Assembly: GCA_946221765.1 (NCBI GenBank)
Contig: CAMIMK010000166.1
Coordinates: 1 to 6,862 of the forward strand
DNA length: 6,862 bases
From: an uncultured Rhodovulum sp.
Lineage (GTDB): Bacteria; Pseudomonadota; Alphaproteobacteria; Rhodobacterales; Rhodobacteraceae
Reading direction: 5' to 3'
Position numbers and translations under genes: made by a program. Positions 5,686 through 6,862 of the stretch are shown in pieces. The notes under the pieces were generated by a model. That model ran no database searches, had not been told where the DNA came from, and saw only the letters and a program-made list of their open reading frames with translations. The first letter of the stretch is position 1. Each line of letters opens with the position of its first letter.

Positions 5686-5995
5686 GTGGCCGCGCCGCCC
5701 CCGGCCTTTCCGGCGGTGCATGTCGAGACTGAATGCCATTGGGCGGAGACATCGTCTCGAACACGCCGCTGCACTATCTGCTGGAGCAGGAAGAGCCGCC
5801 CGTCACGCTGGTATTCCAGCCGGATCCGCAACAATACCGACAGGTTCTGCCGGCTGCACAAGGCATCGCAGAAGGTGCCGGCCGAAGATCGATGAAGGCG
5901 ACGCCACGGACGATGAGGTCTCGGGCACGTCGATGCGCGAGCATTGGGACAGCGGCTATCCGGATGCCCGCAAGTCCCTGCGGCGCCGCACATAG
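5686..5995 (+). pseudogene. Decayed C-terminus of a patatin-like phospholipase (DUF3734 type)
   Basis: Pieces of one protein family appear in order across three frames. Frame one, around 5686-5742, reads 'VAAPPPAFPAVHVETECHW', like the patatin 'ALPPAFPAV.IDG..YWDGG' segment that leads to the catalytic Asp. Frame two, 5742-5850, reads 'GGDIVSNTPLHYLLEQE' and 'LVFQPD', like 'GGLVSNTPLQYVLDQE...LVFQVDLW'. Frame three, about 5885-5995, reads 'DDEVSGTSMREHWDSGY' then 'DARKSLR' and a stop, like 'DYEFS..SMREHW.AGY.DT.RTLRHP'. The first frame change falls right at the WDGG motif and would destroy the Ser-Asp dyad region. Only about 15 codons separate LVFQPD from the C-terminal block, where intact homologues have some 80, so there is an internal deletion too. 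No patatin nucleophile motif (GxSxG) is present upstream. The gene is dead, and its N-terminal two-thirds are gone. The family identification is from memory of conserved motifs. Confidence 0.7.
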
Positions 5996-6085
5996 CTGGT
6001 GAAACCCGGGAATCGATCGGCATGACCGTCCCCGACCGGCATCGCGACGATCCGGCGGGCGGCGGGCCTGCGACCGTCGCGCCAT

Positions 6086-6115
6086 TTGCACCGAACTGAC
6101 GCCGGCCTGTAGCAA
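6086..6115 (+). promoter_or_regulatory. Possible sigma70 promoter for the amphi-Trp gene
   Basis: TTGCAC (6086-6091) and TAGCAA (6110-6115) are separated by 18 bp, with TG just before the -10. The start codon is 50 bases downstream. The pair is plausible but not strong. The upstream patatin remnant and terminator mean that the gene needs a promoter of its own. Confidence 0.35.
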
Positions 6116-6165
6116 TTCGCGGGTCTCATCCTCCTGCCTGATTCCCAAGGAGAGAGGGGCAAGAC

Positions 6166-6435
6166 ATGACTGGCGACCGCGATATCGAGAAGACCCTGGA
6201 CCTGTCCGCCTTCGTCGCAGAGTTGCGTCGCATGGCCGACGAGCTGGAAGCGAACGGCACCTTCGAGATCGAAATCGACGGTGAAACCGTGGTCGTTCCG
6301 GCGACCGCCATCGCCTCCATCGAGCATGAGCGCGAAGAGGGCCGCGAAGAGCTCGAGTTCCAGCTGAAATGGGGCGAGCTGGAAGACGTCGAAGACGATG
6401 AGGACGCGGAAGAGGAAGCGACCTCCGAGGCCTGA
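6166..6435 (+). CDS. Small acidic amphi-Trp domain protein
   Basis: The 89-aa product matches the amphi-Trp domain (TIGR04354-like), a short domain of unknown function named for its alternating polar/hydrophobic strand ending in tryptophan. Seen here are a helix with 'LSAFVAELRRMADELEANG' (13-31), a strand pair 'TFEIEIDGETVVVP' (32-45), then a charged helix and the terminal strand 'ELEFQLKWGE' (62-71) with Trp69. The last 19 residues are extremely acidic, 12 of them Asp or Glu. There is no signal peptide or membrane segment, so it is expected in the cytoplasm. AAGGAG (6147-6152) lies a little far upstream, and GAGGGG (6154-6159) is 6 bases from the ATG. It is monocistronic: a pseudogene lies before it and a strong hairpin after it. 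Function is not known and is not inferred. Confidence 0.82.
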   Translation: MTGDRDIEKTLDLSAFVAELRRMADELEANGTFEIEIDGETVVVPATAIASIEHEREEGREELEFQLKWGELEDVEDDEDAEEEATSEA

Positions 6436-6450
6436 GTCTCACGGAGTTCG

Positions 6451-6485
6451 GCGCTGTACGGGCCGGCTCGGGGCCCGTACAGCGC
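6451..6485 (+). terminator. Strong hairpin terminator after the amphi-Trp gene
   Basis: GCGCTGTACGGGCC (6451-6464) pairs perfectly with 6472-6485 over 14 bp, around a 7-base loop. It starts 15 bases after the stop codon. No T-run follows. The symmetry would work in both directions. Confidence 0.75.
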
Positions 6486-6621
6486 ACCCCAACGCGCTTC
6501 CGCCGTTGCTCTGCCTTTCAGGGGCGGGTCTTCGCTCGATGCCAACGGCCCTGGTGGTCGACCTTTGCTCATTCTCCCGATGGGAGGGAGGGGATGAGGT
6601 CGGGTCGGGCCGCCAGGGCCG

Positions 6622-6696
6622 CGGCTTCCTCCTCGCGCAGCGCCGCGGCAATCCCGGGATCACTTCAGGTCGAGGACCTGCGCGAGGAGGAAGCCG
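6622..6696. repeat. Perfect 19-bp inverted repeat with 37-bp spacer
   Basis: CGGCTTCCTCCTCGCGCAG (6622-6640) is matched by its exact reverse complement at 6678-6696. The spacer contains a 10-bp palindrome, ATCCCGGGAT (6651-6660). The right-hand copy lies inside a minus-strand reading frame (as GFLLAQ) that stops at 6660-6662, so the repeat may be a fold-back terminator for transcripts entering from the right, or an inverted duplication of a short coding piece. No transposase or flanking target duplication is visible. Confidence 0.75.
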
Positions 6697-6809
6697 TCCG
6701 GTCGGACCGCTACAGCCGTCCTGGCTCCCGAGGGATCGACGCCATAGGCTCCCGTCCCACGATGGTCATGAGGCGCCGGGGGCAAGGCGGACAGCCGGCC
6801 CCTCCTCAC
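6660..6809 (-). other. Unassigned 49-codon reading frame, possibly the remnant of an FAD-dependent oxidoreductase C-terminus
   Basis: The complement of 6809 to 6660 is open from a GTG to a TGA. The GTG overlaps the stop of the ABC ATPase fragment upstream (GTGA), which would suit coupled translation. The last 30 residues include 'GAYGVDPSGARTAV' and 'VRPDGFLLAQVLDLK'. The pattern 'YGV.P.GA..(L)VRPDG' recalls the C-terminal end of aromatic-ring FAD monooxygenases, but the match is short and from memory. The first ~19 residues look like nothing recognisable. It may be a real small gene, a broken gene, or chance. Confidence 0.3.
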
Positions 6810-6862
6810 TCCATTCGGGCGCCTTCGGCGTCGAAGAGGTGGAGGCGGGGGGCAGGGAGGGT
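6806..6862 (-). CDS. Sugar ABC transporter ATP-binding protein (UgpC/MalK type), C-terminal 18 codons only
   Basis: Entering from the right edge on the minus strand, the frame reads TLPAPRLHLFDAEGARME and then a TGA stop at 6806-6808. The 'RLHLFDAEGxR' ending is the usual C-terminus of MalK/UgpC-type ATPases of sugar importers, where it closes the regulatory OB-fold (TOBE) domain. The nucleotide-binding domain lies outside the window, so activity cannot be judged. The identification rests on about 12 residues. Confidence 0.5.
   Translation of the reverse strand, partial: TLPAPRLHLFDAEGARME

Noticed and set aside
6043..6081. CGCGACG/CGTCGCG 7-bp inverted repeat with a 25-base loop
   Set aside because: Short stem with a long loop in GC-rich DNA, with no associated gene end.
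5520..6165. An array, attachment site or non-coding RNA gene in the long gap after the phosphate unit
   Set aside because: No periodic repeats, tRNA-like fold or integrase site was seen. The patatin remnant and one stem-loop account for what is visible.
6574..6586. CTCCC-GAT-GGGAG mini-hairpin
   Set aside because: Five base pairs with a 3-base loop is too weak, and it is not placed at a gene end.

Overview
The window is high-GC DNA that reads like an alphaproteobacterium, probably Rhodobacterales or Rhizobiales. The evidence is its codon use, its GluK/IdnO-type sugar-acid genes, an amphi-Trp small protein and a patatin remnant. No rRNA, tRNA, CRISPR array or intact mobile element was found. 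The taxonomic call is inference from family resemblance.

Left block (1-2222). On the minus strand, 1-482 encodes the C-terminal half of a ribose-type sugar ABC transporter binding protein. It is joined abruptly at about 474-486 to the C-terminal 100 codons of a plus-strand gluconate 5-dehydrogenase-like SDR. Both genes lack their 5' halves, as expected if a deletion removed the shared divergent promoter region (or if the assembly is wrong there). Downstream, a gluconokinase (751-1293) and a 2-hydroxyacid dehydrogenase of the glyoxylate/hydroxypyruvate/2-ketogluconate reductase type (1290-2222) overlap head to tail. The original trio would have turned ketogluconates into gluconate and then 6-phosphogluconate.

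Middle block (2223-5519). An island of about 24% GC (2341-2460) carries a perfect 14-bp palindrome and an imperfect direct repeat. It is followed by a good candidate Pho box (2526-2543) and a strong ribosome binding site. These precede a two-gene unit: a PstS-like phosphate-binding protein with an N-terminal membrane segment (2594-3709), and a Na+/phosphate cotransporter with a C-terminal PhoU-like region (3745-5475). A 15-bp-stem hairpin closes the unit. No pstC, pstA or pstB is present. A PstS homologue paired with a secondary Na/Pi transporter is the most interesting system here. The binding protein also has Glu where E. coli PstS has the key Asp56.

Right block (5520-6862). A frameshifted and internally deleted remnant of the C-terminus of a patatin-like phospholipase (DUF3734 type) lies at 5686-5995. 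It is followed by an intact 89-aa amphi-Trp domain protein (6166-6435) with its own terminator hairpin. The right end holds a perfect 19-bp inverted repeat (6622-6640/6678-6696), an unassigned 49-codon minus-strand reading frame, and the last 18 codons of what looks like a UgpC/MalK-type sugar ABC ATPase (6806-6862, minus).

Leucine codon preference changes from CTC in the left block to CTG in the phosphate block. This suggests the two halves have different histories, with the AT-rich island as the seam.
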